A stretch of DNA of 64,000 nucleotides from Porites lobata (lineage: Eukaryota; Cnidaria; Anthozoa; Scleractinia; Poritidae), in the NCBI GenBank assembly GCA_942486035.1, contig CALNXK010000029.1, forward strand, positions 2,048,501 through 2,112,500, read 5' to 3'. Within the stretch, counting starts at the first letter, position 1, and each line of letters starts with the position of its first letter. The notes below the pieces were generated by a model. It did no database searches. It was not told the DNA's origin and saw nothing but the letters and a program-made list of their open reading frames with translations. Of this stretch, positions 35,401 through 47,700 are shown piece after piece. The position numbers were made by a program, and so were the translations under genes.

Positions 35401-37744
35401 TATAGGGGTTAGTTCATAATTTTGGTCAAAATCCTCCCCTTGTTTTTTATGGTTCAAATTGTTTAAAGAGAGTGTTTAGAGAAGTTCTTGGCACAAAAAA
35501 CCTTTTCTAGACTTCAAATAAGCTGGTATTCTGAAGTTGAAAAATTTGCATTTTTTGCAATGGGGTTAGTCTATGATTGTAGTCAAAAATTTGACATTTT
35601 TTATATTTCTTTTTTCTTGGCCAAATTGATCGAAAAGAGTGTTCATCGCCTTGACTTTTCTCTTTTAAACTGATCAAAAAGAGTGTTAACCGACATTCTT
35701 TATATAAAACATCTTACTGTAGACAACAAAAGCGTTGATATTTGAAAGTTATATAATTTACATTTTTTGCAAAGGCATTAGTTCATGATTTTTTAGTCGA
35801 AAATTTCATGTTTTTTAATCTTTCGTTTTTCTGCGCCAAATGGATCAAAAGAGTGTTTGGCAGCATTCGTGATACAAAAAATTATTTCCTAGTATACAAA
35901 AACATTGATATTAGCAAGTTGCAAAATTTCAATTTTTTGCAAAGGTGTTAGTCAATAATATTGGTCAAAAATTTAACGTTTTCTCACCTTTTTTTTCTAG
36001 TCCAAATCGATAAAAAAGAATGTTTAGCGACATTCTTTATACTAAAAAACCTTGTTTTTACCCTAAAATACCTTCATTTTTTGAAAGGTGAAAAATTTAC
36101 ATCTCTTGCAAAGAAGTTAGTCCATGATTTTGGTCAAAAATTTGAAGTTTCTTCACCTTGATATTTCTCTTTTAAATTGATCAAAAAGTGTATTTGGTGC
36201 CATTCTTGATACAAAAAACTTTTTCTAGACTACAAAAACGTTGATATTTGAAAGTTGAAAAATTTGAATTTTTTGCAAAGGGGTTAGTCCATGATTTTGG
36301 TCACAAATTTGAAGTTTCTTCACCTTCACTTCTCTCTTTTAAATTGATCAAGAAAAGCGTTAGGCGACATTCTTGATACAAAAATCCTTTCCTTCACTAC
36401 AAAAATGTTGATATTATAAAGCTGAAAAATTTGCACTCTTTGTCATCAGGTTACTCCATTATTTTGGTTGGAAATTTGAAGATTCTTTGACTTGACTTTT
36501 CTTGGCCCATTTGACCGCAGGGTCCAGAGGAGATGTGTTTGTCGTTAGAACATCAAAACCCGTCGAAAACCTCTGAAAAAATGGGTTATTTTGATCGTGT
36601 TACAGTTTCGTTACACATTCTATATCCCGCAAACCAAGAGACGAAAAAATGTGTTTGGCAACATTTGTAGGCAGAAAAATAACTTTACTTGACTACAAAA
36701 ACATTCATATTAAAAAGTTGCAAAATTTTCATTTTGTGCAAAGGGGTTGGTCCATATTATTAATCAAAAATTTGAAATTTCTTTGCCTTGACTTTTTTTT
36801 GGCCAAGTTGATTAAAAGATGTGTTTGGCGAAATTCTTGATAGAAAAAATAGCTTTTCTAGACTACAACATTATTGATATTAGATAGTTGCAAAATATGT
36901 ATTTTTTGTAAAGCGGTTAGTCCATCATTTTGGTCGAAAATTTTACTTTTCTTTACCTTCTTTTTCCTCCACTCAATTAAAAAAGAGTGGTCGGCGACAT
37001 TCTTGATAGAAAAATAAATAGTCTAAACTACAAAATTGTTGATATTAGAAAGTTCAAAAATTTTCATTTCTTCCCAGGGGCTAGTTCATGATTTTGGTGA
37101 AAAATTTGGTGTTGCCTCACTTGACTTTTCGCGTTCAATTAGGTCAAAAGGAGTCTTTTGCGACATTCTTGATACAAAAAAAAACTTTTCTAGACTACAA
37201 AAACGTTGATATTAGAAAGTGGAAAAAGTTGCATTTTTTTGCAAAAGGGTTACTCCATGATTTCGGTCAAAAATTTTAAGTTTCTTCAATTTGACTTTTC
37301 TGTGGCAAATTGATCAAAAAGAGTATTTGGTGAAATTGTTAACAGAAATATAAGTTGTCTAGACTAGAGAAACATTAAATTTATGTTAAAAAAGTGTAAA
37401 ATTTGCATTTTTGGAAAAGGAGTTAGTCCATAACTTTGGTCTGAAATTTGAAATTTCTTCCCTGTGACTTTTTTTCTCCCAAATTGATCGTAAAAAGGGT
37501 TTGGCGATATATTTTAATAGAAAAAAGCTTTTTTTTTGGCTTTTTTTGCAAAGGGGCTGGTACATGATTTTGGTGAAAAATTGGAGGTTTCTTCACTTTG
37601 ACTTTTTTGGGCTAAATTGACCAAAAAGTGTTTAGCGACATTCTCGATAGAAAAAACTTTTTCTAAACAACAAAAACATTGATATTAGAAAGTTGGAAAA
37701 ATTAATTTTTTTGCGAAGGAATTAGTCCATGATTTTGGTCAAAA

Positions 37745-38450
37745 CCCTTTGGAAAATGTCCGATTTTGCAACTATTTTAAAAAGTTATTTTTATACTCTT
37801 AAAAAGCCTGTTTTCTAAATTTTTGACCAAAGTCATGAGTTAACCCTTATGGAAAATGTCCGATTTTGCAACCATTTGCAAGAGGGATTTTTATGGTCCC
37901 GAAATGCCTGTTTTCTATCAAGAACATCACCCAACCTTAGTTTCTATGCAAATTTTCCTCTTTAACATAAAATATAGAAAATTTGATATTTTGACCAAAA
38001 TTATGGGTTAACCTCTTAGGAAAATGTGTTTTTGGGGGACAATTTAAAAAGCTGTTTTTATAGTTTGCAAACGTCAATGAAGACAATTCAGATTTCTGAC
38101 TAGAATTATTGGTTAACCCGTTGGAAAATATATGTTTTGTGTCCATTTCAAAAGAAGCTTTTTTATCAACACCACCACCAAAACTTATTTCTAAGCCCAT
38201 TTTGTTCTCAAACATATTAAACAATTTTCAACTTTTTTGACTATTTGTGATCGATATTTTTATAGTCTAGAAACGACTGTTTTTTTACCTAAGTCATTAC
38301 CAAACTCTGTTTCTAAGCCTGCTTTCAACTTTAACACATCTTAGAAAATTCAATTTGTATTGACTACAATTATTGGTTAATATCCTTCAAAATGTACGTT
38401 TTTGCAACCGTTTGAAATCTATATTTCATGGGCTGACCCCCTAGGAAACT
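37745..38450 (-). repeat. Right margin of the satellite in reversed orientation
   Basis: Immediately after GATTTTGGTCAAAA at 37,744 the repeats switch to diverged reversed units: TTGACCAAAATTATGGGTTA is the complement of the core anchor. The spacing is less regular, and TTTTCTATCAAGAACATCAC matches the left-margin TTTTCTATCAAGAATGTCGC. Confidence 0.7.
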
Positions 38451-40323
38451 ACTACGTAAATGGACACTTTTAAGGCGGAACCTTCATTGCTTTAGAAGTT
38501 GAAAACCAGGAACCTATCGAAAACCTTACGAGGAGCCTATTGAAAATTTGGTTGTGTATGAATGTACGTATGAAAGCCTTTTTATTTGTGCAATGATTTC
38601 ACATTCATGTCATTGACTTGCTTTTTTGACGCTAAAGGAAATTTATTCCTTGGTAATGAAGGGCAAATGATATGGTCGATACTTATTGGCGGACACCTCA
38701 AGAGCTCCGCGGATATCGACTACATAAAACTATAGTGTTTACTACAAGCAACAAAATAAAGGATAGTCTATTGAAATAACTGTTTTTACGCCCAGTAAGG
38801 GACATTTCTGTTGTCACTTGTTATTTTTTACTAGAAAGCCGCCCTTGAAAACACTGGGTGGTGTTTTAAGTCTATTAGTCTACCACCACAACGGATGGAA
38901 ATGTATAAAAGTGATCTTAGAAAATGAGGGGACATTAAGCAGATTAGTTATTTCTATTTGTGTATAATACCAGCAGAAATGGTCAAGACATAGTACTAAA
39001 CAAGCTTAATTAGCCTCGAGAAACGCTGTTTGCATGGGATCTGCGGGTATTCTAGGCGAGTCATGTATAGCTCTTTATATTTAAAATACTTGAATGTTAT
39101 GTTGCAGTGTGTTTTGCTTGCTATTGTATAGATGTTACAAACCATGTCTAACGTAAGGGAACATGTTGATCTTGATCTTCATTGGTACACACGCAGGCTG
39201 AAAGAAACGATTCAAATAACACTTACATTCCAGAAACAGGGATGCCCACGATCAAGAAACATAACTGGATAGCCGAACAAAATAGGACCTTCCAGAAAAA
39301 TCGCGTACAAACAGAGAAGCTCTGAATCCATCAATTCCAGCAGTTGAAAACCAACTATTCAAACGGAGTATTGTGCTCGACCTAAAAACCTAATGAAGAT
39401 CGACCAGCAGTAAGCAGCAGAAACGTTGCGATCTATCTTAAAAGAGAGACGAACGTTTATACTTTATTTTATTGTAGTTAAAGTAAAGGAAAACTTTATT
39501 TAAACAGGGTGACCAATTCAGCTCCAAGGCTTGTATAAATATTATGGACCCTGCGTGTTGAAAATACTCTTTACATTAGGGATTTAAAGTTACATTTAAA
39601 AAATCTAAATTATAACAAAAATTTCAAGGAAACGTCTTTAAAAATTCTTATGAGAAAAACTGTCTTGCTTGACGGCAGAAATTCTCTGTGCCTCCAGCGA
39701 TTACTATATTTAACGGGAGTTCATTGACTTAAAGGAAAGTTCCTTCTCTCGCGCTAATAATATAGTTTAACCTTTGGTAGGGGTAGCCTAATACTATGCT
39801 TTGTAAAGTAGTTATGAATGTTAGAAAATTTACTGAAATATGATTTTAAAAAAAGAGCTTAAAACCTAATAAATAAAGACAGAGAAAAGGATGTTTAGCC
39901 TCGTGATAGGAGAGTTTGCTAGAAAGATTCGGCAGGATTCGGAAGAGCGTGTTCAACGTGTTATTATCCTGCAACAGACCCACTTTGTAGGTGCTTTAGT
40001 CTACCCTTGTCTGTTTATAGCAGACTGCTCCAGGCGATCTCCCAGTCTTCAAACAACGGAAGAATTATTGTAATTTATACATGTATTGCTGCATTTCTTG
40101 TCACGGCACTCCTAACATGGCTCAGGATACTGACACATAGTCAGCGAAAGCCATTTCCAAGTCATTAAGTTGTCGTTAATCATATACAGTAGTAGTGTCA
40201 CCTAAGGTAGCCAGAATGACACCCTTACCGTGAAAAGTTTCAAAAAGTTAAATAAACACACTGAAAAGGTACGAGCCGCTTCAGTTAAGCTGGCTGGAAG
40301 TTTGCCAGCAGAAAAAAATAAAA
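38451..40323. other. Intergenic stretch, 3' side of the minus gene
   Basis: No supported gene. TTTATT (AATAAA on the minus strand) occurs at 39473-39478 and 39495-39500, over 800 bases past the minus-gene stop; no nearer signal was clear. The 60-codon frame at 39891-40073 shows no recognisable domain. Confidence 0.6.
39165..39420 (+). pseudogene. Possible decayed retroelement fragment
   Basis: One frame reads DLHWYTRRLKETIQITLTFQ, recalling a conserved stretch near the C-terminal end of invertebrate retroelement polyproteins, and then decays with frame changes. Recognition is from memory only and the fragment is short. Confidence 0.3.
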
Positions 40324-41795
40324 TTACATACTATGTATATCATTTTCATGATGGTTTCCCATGGAATTAAGGAGAAACATAAATTCAGCTTCCTCTCTTT
40401 CTGCCTCAGAGTCTATTTTTCCAGCTCGTCGAGTCAGTGCACCAAGTCGCTTTTCAACTTTTTCCATTCTGCTCTCTGTACACTGCAGAATACTTTCAGA
40501 ATTTAAACAGAAGGGCTCTGCTTCTGACTGACATATGTTCATGAAAGTTGCGTCATCAAAATATAATTTAAATTCGGGCCGCTTTTTGTTCCCTTTTAGA
40601 ACTTCCTCGAATCGTTCCCCAATAAAGCGTGCCATTTCAAGCTCCTCTGCACTTTCCTCTGCGCGCGTTTTGGCGTCAGCGTAGGACTCGTTAAGCACAG
40701 AAACTAACATATTCATAAGAATAATTGTCATTGATAACACGTATAAGAAGGTAAACGTAGGCCCAATAAATGGCTTATCATTTCGAAGCTCATCAGTAGG
40801 AACAGCTGCTCCCAACAGGAATTCAAACTGGGAAATGACTGCTTGGAGATAGCTTGAGTATGCATAGATTGTGCGGCCAAAAAACTGCTTCCCTGATGCA
40901 ACAAACGCGTTAAAGACGATCAAGAAGAAAAGCACGTACGACAGTTGGTAGCTTACAGATTGACGGAAAGATGAAAACAAGTAAATCACATATGGGTTAA
41001 AACGAATCAGATTCAATAGCTTAACTGTCACCATGAAAATGGCAAGGGCCACTGCGGCATTTTCCCAGTTAGCCCAGTCTAATGCCACATGAAAGTGTAT
41101 AATTTCATATGGATTATCTTGGATGGCTTTTATGCTTCGCAGAATAGCCTTCGCTTTGATCATATAAAATGCTACTGACGCTACAGAGGATATGATCATT
41201 AAGAAATCCACCATATTCCAAACTGACTTAAAAAATCCTAGTCGTTGTTTGTAAAGGTGAAAAAGCATTATGATCAGGTAATAAAGTACCATGGCCATGA
41301 AAAGAAATTGGCAAATGAGGTAGAACATGACGGATCCTGAATCCGTTGTGTACAGCTCCAGCGTGTCAACCCTTCTATTAGTGTAAGCAGCACCAGTGGC
41401 GATAACTTCATAAAAGTACGTGGCGATGCTTAGAAGATTTGTGTTAATGTTAAATACTGCAAACTCCAAGATCACCGCTCGCGTTTGGCGATCAACCCAT
41501 CCATGCCCGAAGGTTTCGCCAAGGACACCTTGGGCAGTTTCTTCGTCATATCCCATAACAGCAACATAGCCACCTCCTTCGTAAGTGCTATACATGGCTT
41601 TGATTGGACTGTTGTCCAGTTCTTCGCCTGTTTGATAACGCCAAGGTTTTGGACACAATGTTAGAGCCTTAGGCCACGACGTATTGTAGGGAAGTGGTTT
41701 CCAGGCTGGAAGACTCAGCGGTGTGGTATCCTCTCTTTCGCCGGAGTAGTCGTAGTAGCAGTCTGAAATAAACTGAGGAAGGGACTTGCAGGAAC
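40324..41795 (-). CDS. Exon q: polycystin domain, TM7-TM11, pore loop, C-terminus
   Basis: 1,472 bases, phase 1 in, with a TAG stop at the low end. It reads DCYYDYSGERED, YEGGGYVAVMGYDEETAQG, QTRAVILEFAVFN, then TM7-TM11. The pore-loop region is FEFLLGAAVPTDE, with Ala where PKD2 has Asp. The tail includes CTESRMEKVEKRLGALTRRA, a short possible coiled coil. Confidence 0.94.
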
Positions 41796-44700
41796 CTTAA
41801 AGTTAAAAAAATTATGTCACAAGGTTTTGCTTTCAGCCACTGCAAATACTTTACTAGCCTTACGGGACACCGAAATGGCTGGTGGGGATAGGCACGAACT
41901 GTGCTCGGCCATAGGTCCCGAGCGACGTGCCCTACCCTTGCTATTCACTCCCACAATCTGTGACATATAATACCACAAATAGTCACTGCCAGCGACTCGC
42001 ACGTCCCTAATAGTTTTTTGACTTCTCATGAGACTCAGCCCAGAGAGGTGCTGTGAAAAAAGGGACAAGTAATTTAAAGATGTAACTGAGGGGACACAAA
42101 TCGCCTGAACTGTAAGTATCCGGGAGAGTCCCTTACAATTTACTGTAACGTTGTTACAGTAAATTGTATGGGACTTTCGGAGCACCTCAAGCAGTATCCG
42201 AGTGAGGCGTTATAATCCTCTTCTTATGACACGGATTTGATAATTAATTTTCTCTATACAGATGCGATTACTGGACTATACGTGTCATCAACTTGTAATA
42301 ATTGCGTCTCAATTTTCGCGAGAACAATGAGGCTTGTGGTTATTTACTGCCGACTGGTTCTCAGCAGCACTCCCTTTGGGAAACGAGATAATTTAAAACT
42401 ATTTGACTCGATAATGAAGTTGAAGACTCTAGTTGGAAGAAATATTATCTTTCCATCCGCCGTTTTGCGAAAACGCGAGGCGCAAGATGGATATATTTAG
42501 TTTCTTCCAAAGCTGTCACGACTAAGCTGTAATGCCGTCACAACTAAAATGAATTCTGTTTATATCGCAAAAAAAACGGAATTGCTGACCAAAGTAAAAT
42601 TATTCCTTTCGACGAATACATTTTTATCGCTCGCTGCGAATTAAGCCGCGAAAATAAAAATGAAAAAACCAAAACCGTATCGAAAACATAAAGGAAATCA
42701 CCAAAAAACCGTCTTGGGAGAGTCGTAGGGATTTCATTAGACAAGCTTCGAAAAAAAGACATGAATGAAACGGTCATCTAGAAATTTTTAGCCTACCTCA
42801 AGCTATAGAAAATTCTAGGCAATCTTTGCTTTTCCGAACACATATTTCAGAGAAAGCAGTCGTTGGGTGCCCCTGAATAAATACAAGCTTGCCGTTCCAA
42901 AACCCCGCGCCGAATTTTATGAAAAAAGCCTTTCTCATAGCGGAAATGTGTTGTGGAACAGATTGGCTGTGGAGGTGCGGCAAATGACATCCCTTTATGT
43001 TTTTATAGGAAAATTTAAAAAAACTTAATTTAGAGATGTGTAATATTCTCACACGGCCTCCTTGTAAAGCGTGCTTATTGTTTTTATTATTTTACTACCT
43101 GAACGAAATACTATGTATAAATAAGGTTACCTTTCCTCTGCTGATGTGCATAAATGGTTTAAGACAATAGACTTCCTCTGGCTATCAAGAGTGTGCGTTA
43201 AAACAATGTAACTAACGAAAAAGAAATAGTCGAAGTGCCCAGCATATTGTAGCATCACAAAGTATTGCTATCTGATGTACACCTATAAAGTCTGTTTGTA
43301 AGCTCTTCCTAAAGAACACTGGATTGCACTACACTCATGGGTGCGCCACCTAAAGTGCAGCCTATTTTTTGTTAGCTCTACCTGGAGAATCACTGAGTTA
43401 CACTGTACTCATGGGTGCGCCACCTAAAGTACAGACTATGTTTGTTAGCTCTACCTACAGAATCACTGAGTTACACTGTACTCATGGGTGCCCCATCTAA
43501 CGTACAGCCTCTGTTTGTTAGCTCTACCTACAGAATCACTGGATTACACTGTACTCACGGGGCTTAAAGCTCGCGTTTGGCTTGCGCTCTCTTCAAAGAA
43601 TAAAAGCCACAGTCCGTTTCGTCAAAAATCAAGCTTTGTTTTCCCTAAAAATTTTACACCATATCGGGCCCCCAAAGACGTTGAAAGTTTCTCCATAATA
43701 GAAGAGGTTTTTGCTAGGGTTAAACAAGTTTGGCTTTCATGAGTTTCAATACAAAGGTGCAAGACATTGTCAGCATAATTATAGCATGCAAACATTGTCA
43801 TCTAATTCCTCGCACTTAGCCTGAATAAACCAAGTAACGAAGCATATAACGCATATAAGCATATAACTTTGCCAAAGAAACTATTCTTTGTATCCGTGTT
43901 ACCCATCGAACAAGCGAGAAGTCAACGCATGACATTAGGTTTAACAAAGGTAATACTTACGGGTTTCACGAGTTCTATGCACTATTTTTCGCCAAGAAAC
44001 AAATTTAAAACTTCAATTCTTACATTTGAGAAGTCGATTCTTTTACCTTGCATTCGACAAGAAATTAAAGGCGAAGAAAGCGATTAAATCCGACACTCTT
44101 CTTTCATAAGTAGAAAGCTGCACGAAGCCGCATGAAGTAAAATCCACCGATATGCACTGCATTCTCACTACAAATATAAACGAATGTCGTGTAGAAAAAA
44201 CGACGAGGAGGAGAACAGGCCAGATCTTTGCTTCGGCAATGTATTCCAGTTCCCAAGCTGGCGTATCTCCAGAAGGGGGACTTGAAGTGGGACAAACCTT
44301 GTGATTTTTTTAGAGGCCATTTGCTCGCAAACTAATTTATTCTGACGCGAAATGAAGATTAACAAAATGTATACTGAAATTTAATACACGACAAGAAAAT
44401 TTTCTCACTTCGAGGAACACGACATATTAATGGGATTAAGTCGGATTAGCTGCCCGCGGAGAAAACATGTCTGCGTATGATTGTACTTCCAGTAAAAGCC
44501 ATTTGTCTCCCCTCCTGGCAAAGGTGGCAGACTCAACTCAGTTATTATAGGAACCCGACTGTTGATTAGGCCCGGAATTGAGCCCAGGATCACTGCTCCG
44601 GGATCTGATACACAACCAGTTGAGCTAACCTATCGCCGATCGAATCCCATATACAAATGTAACACCTAATCGAATGCGTAGGGAAAACAGGTTGTTAAGA

Positions 44701-47700
44701 GTGATGTTTAAGTATAATCTGTGAAATATTATAGGGGAAAAAAGAGGGAAAATAATTACCCTTTTGTATCCGAAGTTGTCGCATCCATGGCATGCCAATC
44801 AGCAGGGACGCTTTATTTTCAAGGTACACGTCCTCTTTGTCCTTGAGTCCATTGTACCACGGCTGACCGTATATATTTGGAAGGAACTCCTTTTCTAACC
44901 AAACACTTAATTTGTCCCCATCAGTTACCTGCATAATTGAAATATATTTTGTTTTATTAAATACGAACTGCTCTTTAAATTGTTAAAGGCTGCCCAAGTT
45001 GTAATTAAAATAAGTTCGCCGACAGTCAGCAGAAAAGCAAACTGCATTTAAGCAGTGACGTTTCTAGATCTTATCCTCCCGCAATATATTTCAGATGTCT
45101 AAAACCGGATGAGGAAAATCAGACATATTTCATAAATTAGACTCTTTTATCCCACTGAGATTACTTATCATTCAGTGGAGATTTGTCTGGCCAAGACAAA
45201 AAAACCACAACAACTGCAAAGCCATGAAAGGCAATTGACAATTTTTTTTAGGTAAAGGACAATTTCTTGGAGACATCACTGTTTACAAACATTGTTCTTG
45301 TTATTTAAATGTTTAGCGAGTGAAACAAAAGAATCTCTTGTTTCATGAACCAAAACGTTTCAATTCTGGTTGGCTCATTAGTATCAATAGGTGACGTCAG
45401 CGTGAGTATCGATATCAAACTGTGTAGCATTTTTTTAAACAAATTCGTACCCGTTCAAACTTTCCAAATGGATTCATCAGTGTCCTGGACATCATAAAGC
45501 GGTAACTGTTCTTGTTACCATAGCAAACTACAGCCAAGAAAAACACAAAAATTAAATGGATGACAATTCCCTTCGTTATGCCTGCTAATTGGACTTCTTT
45601 TTTAGTTCGCTTCCGAATGGCTTCTAATCTAGATCGCTTGAATCGCTCTTTAGGATCGTCAATCAGAGATTCACTGTCACTTCGCGAACATGTTTCTTCG
45701 TATTCATAATCTTGGTCTTTCTTTCTAGTTAGGAGAAGCGAAACAACCACTACCGCCACCATAACCTTGGTTGGCTGCACCACAAAAATGTCTTGACCAT
45801 TTGAAATCAAAATGGAAGACAGCCACTGCTCGGCAACTTCTTTCCCCCACATTAAGCTGTAAAATAAAGTGAACGCTGCAGCCGCCAGAGTCGTGGTAAA
45901 GCAGAGAAACCATGCAAAGTATACACAGAAGTGGGGCAACATACAGCCAGTCTCGCTAACTTTGTTAACCAGTTGTTGAGCGTGGTCAATTTCTTTATAT
46001 TTATCCCCCTTTTCACCCCTTGGTTTGCTGCTCTTGAATATGAAAACAATTAAGATGTTGACAGGTGCAACTATTAGTCCGCTTTGTACTCCAACAATGA
46101 TCTGTCTCAAGGAGAACTTAAACGGTCCAACTTGGATGGCTTCCTCTGATTCTCCACCAATGTTATAAAACATTGCATTGGCAATCATTGCGCTGAAGAG
46201 AACAGACAGGCAGCATGAAGCTCTCTGTACACGTGTAAAAGTGTTGCTACAGGCTTTACCAAACACAGACATCCACAAGTGACTGTCTGCGATTTTTCTT
46301 CCAAAACGTGAGGTAACCAGACTTGAAAAAGGAACAAAGCTTCTGTTGTTAACAGTAACTTCTATAAGACCGTCCTCTTTCTCCACTGCAAGCCATCTAT
46401 TTATAGGAAAGTTCCAGGTTTCCTCTGTCTGCCTGTCTCTGATTGTTACTGCTTCTACAAACCAAGATGGATTGTCTCCCGTATTATCATGTTCTAACGT
46501 TATTTCCGTTAATTTTCCCAGTGATTCTTTAGTGATAAGAACAAATCCATTTATACTTCCCCGGGAAAATATTTCGCAGGAGTCGCCTTTACTTCGCAGT
46601 GGAACGTGGCTATGTTCGTTTATTTCGCTTTTAATGCTTATTTCAACGTTTGCTGTTGTCCCTGAGTTTTTCCAAACACCTGTACTAATAGCTATGTCGT
46701 AATAATACGTTCCTTCTTCAAATATAGTGACATGTTTAGGAGGACAGATCTGTGGCAAACCAAAACGTAACACAATCCATCAGCAAGACAAAAAGCTATA
46801 AAAGGTTCCATTTATGTAAAGCCTCAAATTAGCTTCTAATACAGATGTGAATTCTGTTCTGCATGTTCTACAGGTCAATATAACGAGTCTGAGGACGGAT
46901 CAATGTCAAATGAACGCAAGATTCTTAAATTCAGGAAAGGTACTTACAAAAGCCTATTGAGATTAACTGATAATGCCGGTGATTGCTAGACAACGATGAC
47001 CTAATTCTGCCAGTAGAGTCACTCTATCTTATTGGCTTGTCGCAAACTCGCGTAATGACTAATATGGGTCCCCAACAATGGGTTCCCAACAACTAAAGCG
47101 GTAATAATGCTCCTTACTGTATGTCTGTCATTAACACTTCAAATGCAGTGCACCGCGTACCTGACTTGGCAAGGCCTAGTTAAAGAATTTACGAGCAAAT
47201 AGATATCCTGTTAGGCTGAAGGTGAAGGGAAAGTTTTTCGTACAAAGTAATGATGTTTCAGTTTGTGCTTACCTTGTCGTCGTCTCTTTTATCTGCTCTC
47301 CTTGCAAAAACGAGAACAACAAAATAAAGAAGAAAGGCACAAGCGATGGTCACCAGTACTGAAATGTTGCCACTCTCAGCAAGGTTTGCAAACTCAGTGA
47401 AAACTTTGTCAAAGTCTATTGGATTCGGGGCTTGTATGAAGTTCCCACCAAAGGACGTCAGGTGATTGCAACGACACACAAGGTGAGTTGTGTTTGACTC
47501 AGGTGCAACCTGTAAATGAAGCAAAGGCTGAAGCTTAAGTGTCCTCTCTACAATGGGGGCATGTGCTATTACATGTACATTATGCTGTGCCATGTGACCC
47601 CGACAGACCTGCCATAGCAACGTAATGACGCCATTACGTTTTTTTGTTCTTGCGTTTGTATCTCTTGCTACCAGGAATTTTTTTTCCAAGTCGCTCAAGG

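Larger units (their letters stand above)
20140..38450. repeat. AT-rich satellite array, about 168-bp monomer
   Basis: Roughly 18 kb of tandem monomers. The anchor TTAGTYCATRATTTTGGTCA recurs at 23121, 23289, 23456, 23627, 23793, 23961, 24132, 24299 and 24466, spacing 166-171 bases. Another fixed core is TTTGCATTTTTTGCAAAGGG. Copies are most alike in about 22.5-36 kb and drift towards both edges. Variants (TTAGTCC, TTAGTTC, TTAGTCAATAA types) are interleaved. It holds no long open frame; the short frames inside are stop-free by chance. It fills the space between the 3' ends of the two convergent genes. Confidence 0.93.
41796..44759. other. Large intron of the minus-strand gene
   Basis: Nearly 3 kb between the last two exons. 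It holds a short inverted repeat (42124-42181), a 73-bp tandem repeat (43291-43563) and a SINE-like head (44566-44640). No exon-like coding segment was recognised. Confidence 0.7.

Noticed and set aside
20900..38224. Many open frames of 60-95 codons in the satellite region
   Set aside because: They repeat the same Lys/Phe/Leu-rich peptide because the monomer repeats. They have no splice or domain evidence, and the frame changes between copies.
20140..38450. CRISPR-like repeat-spacer arrangement
   Set aside because: Similarity runs through whole 168-base monomers with no unique spacers, and the genome is eukaryotic.
39891..40073. 60-codon open frame in the intergenic region
   Set aside because: No domain, no splice or polyadenylation context, and length compatible with chance.
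44566..44640. Functional tRNA gene
   Set aside because: A and B boxes are good but the acceptor arms do not pair and there is no clear anticodon stem, so a SINE head is more likely.
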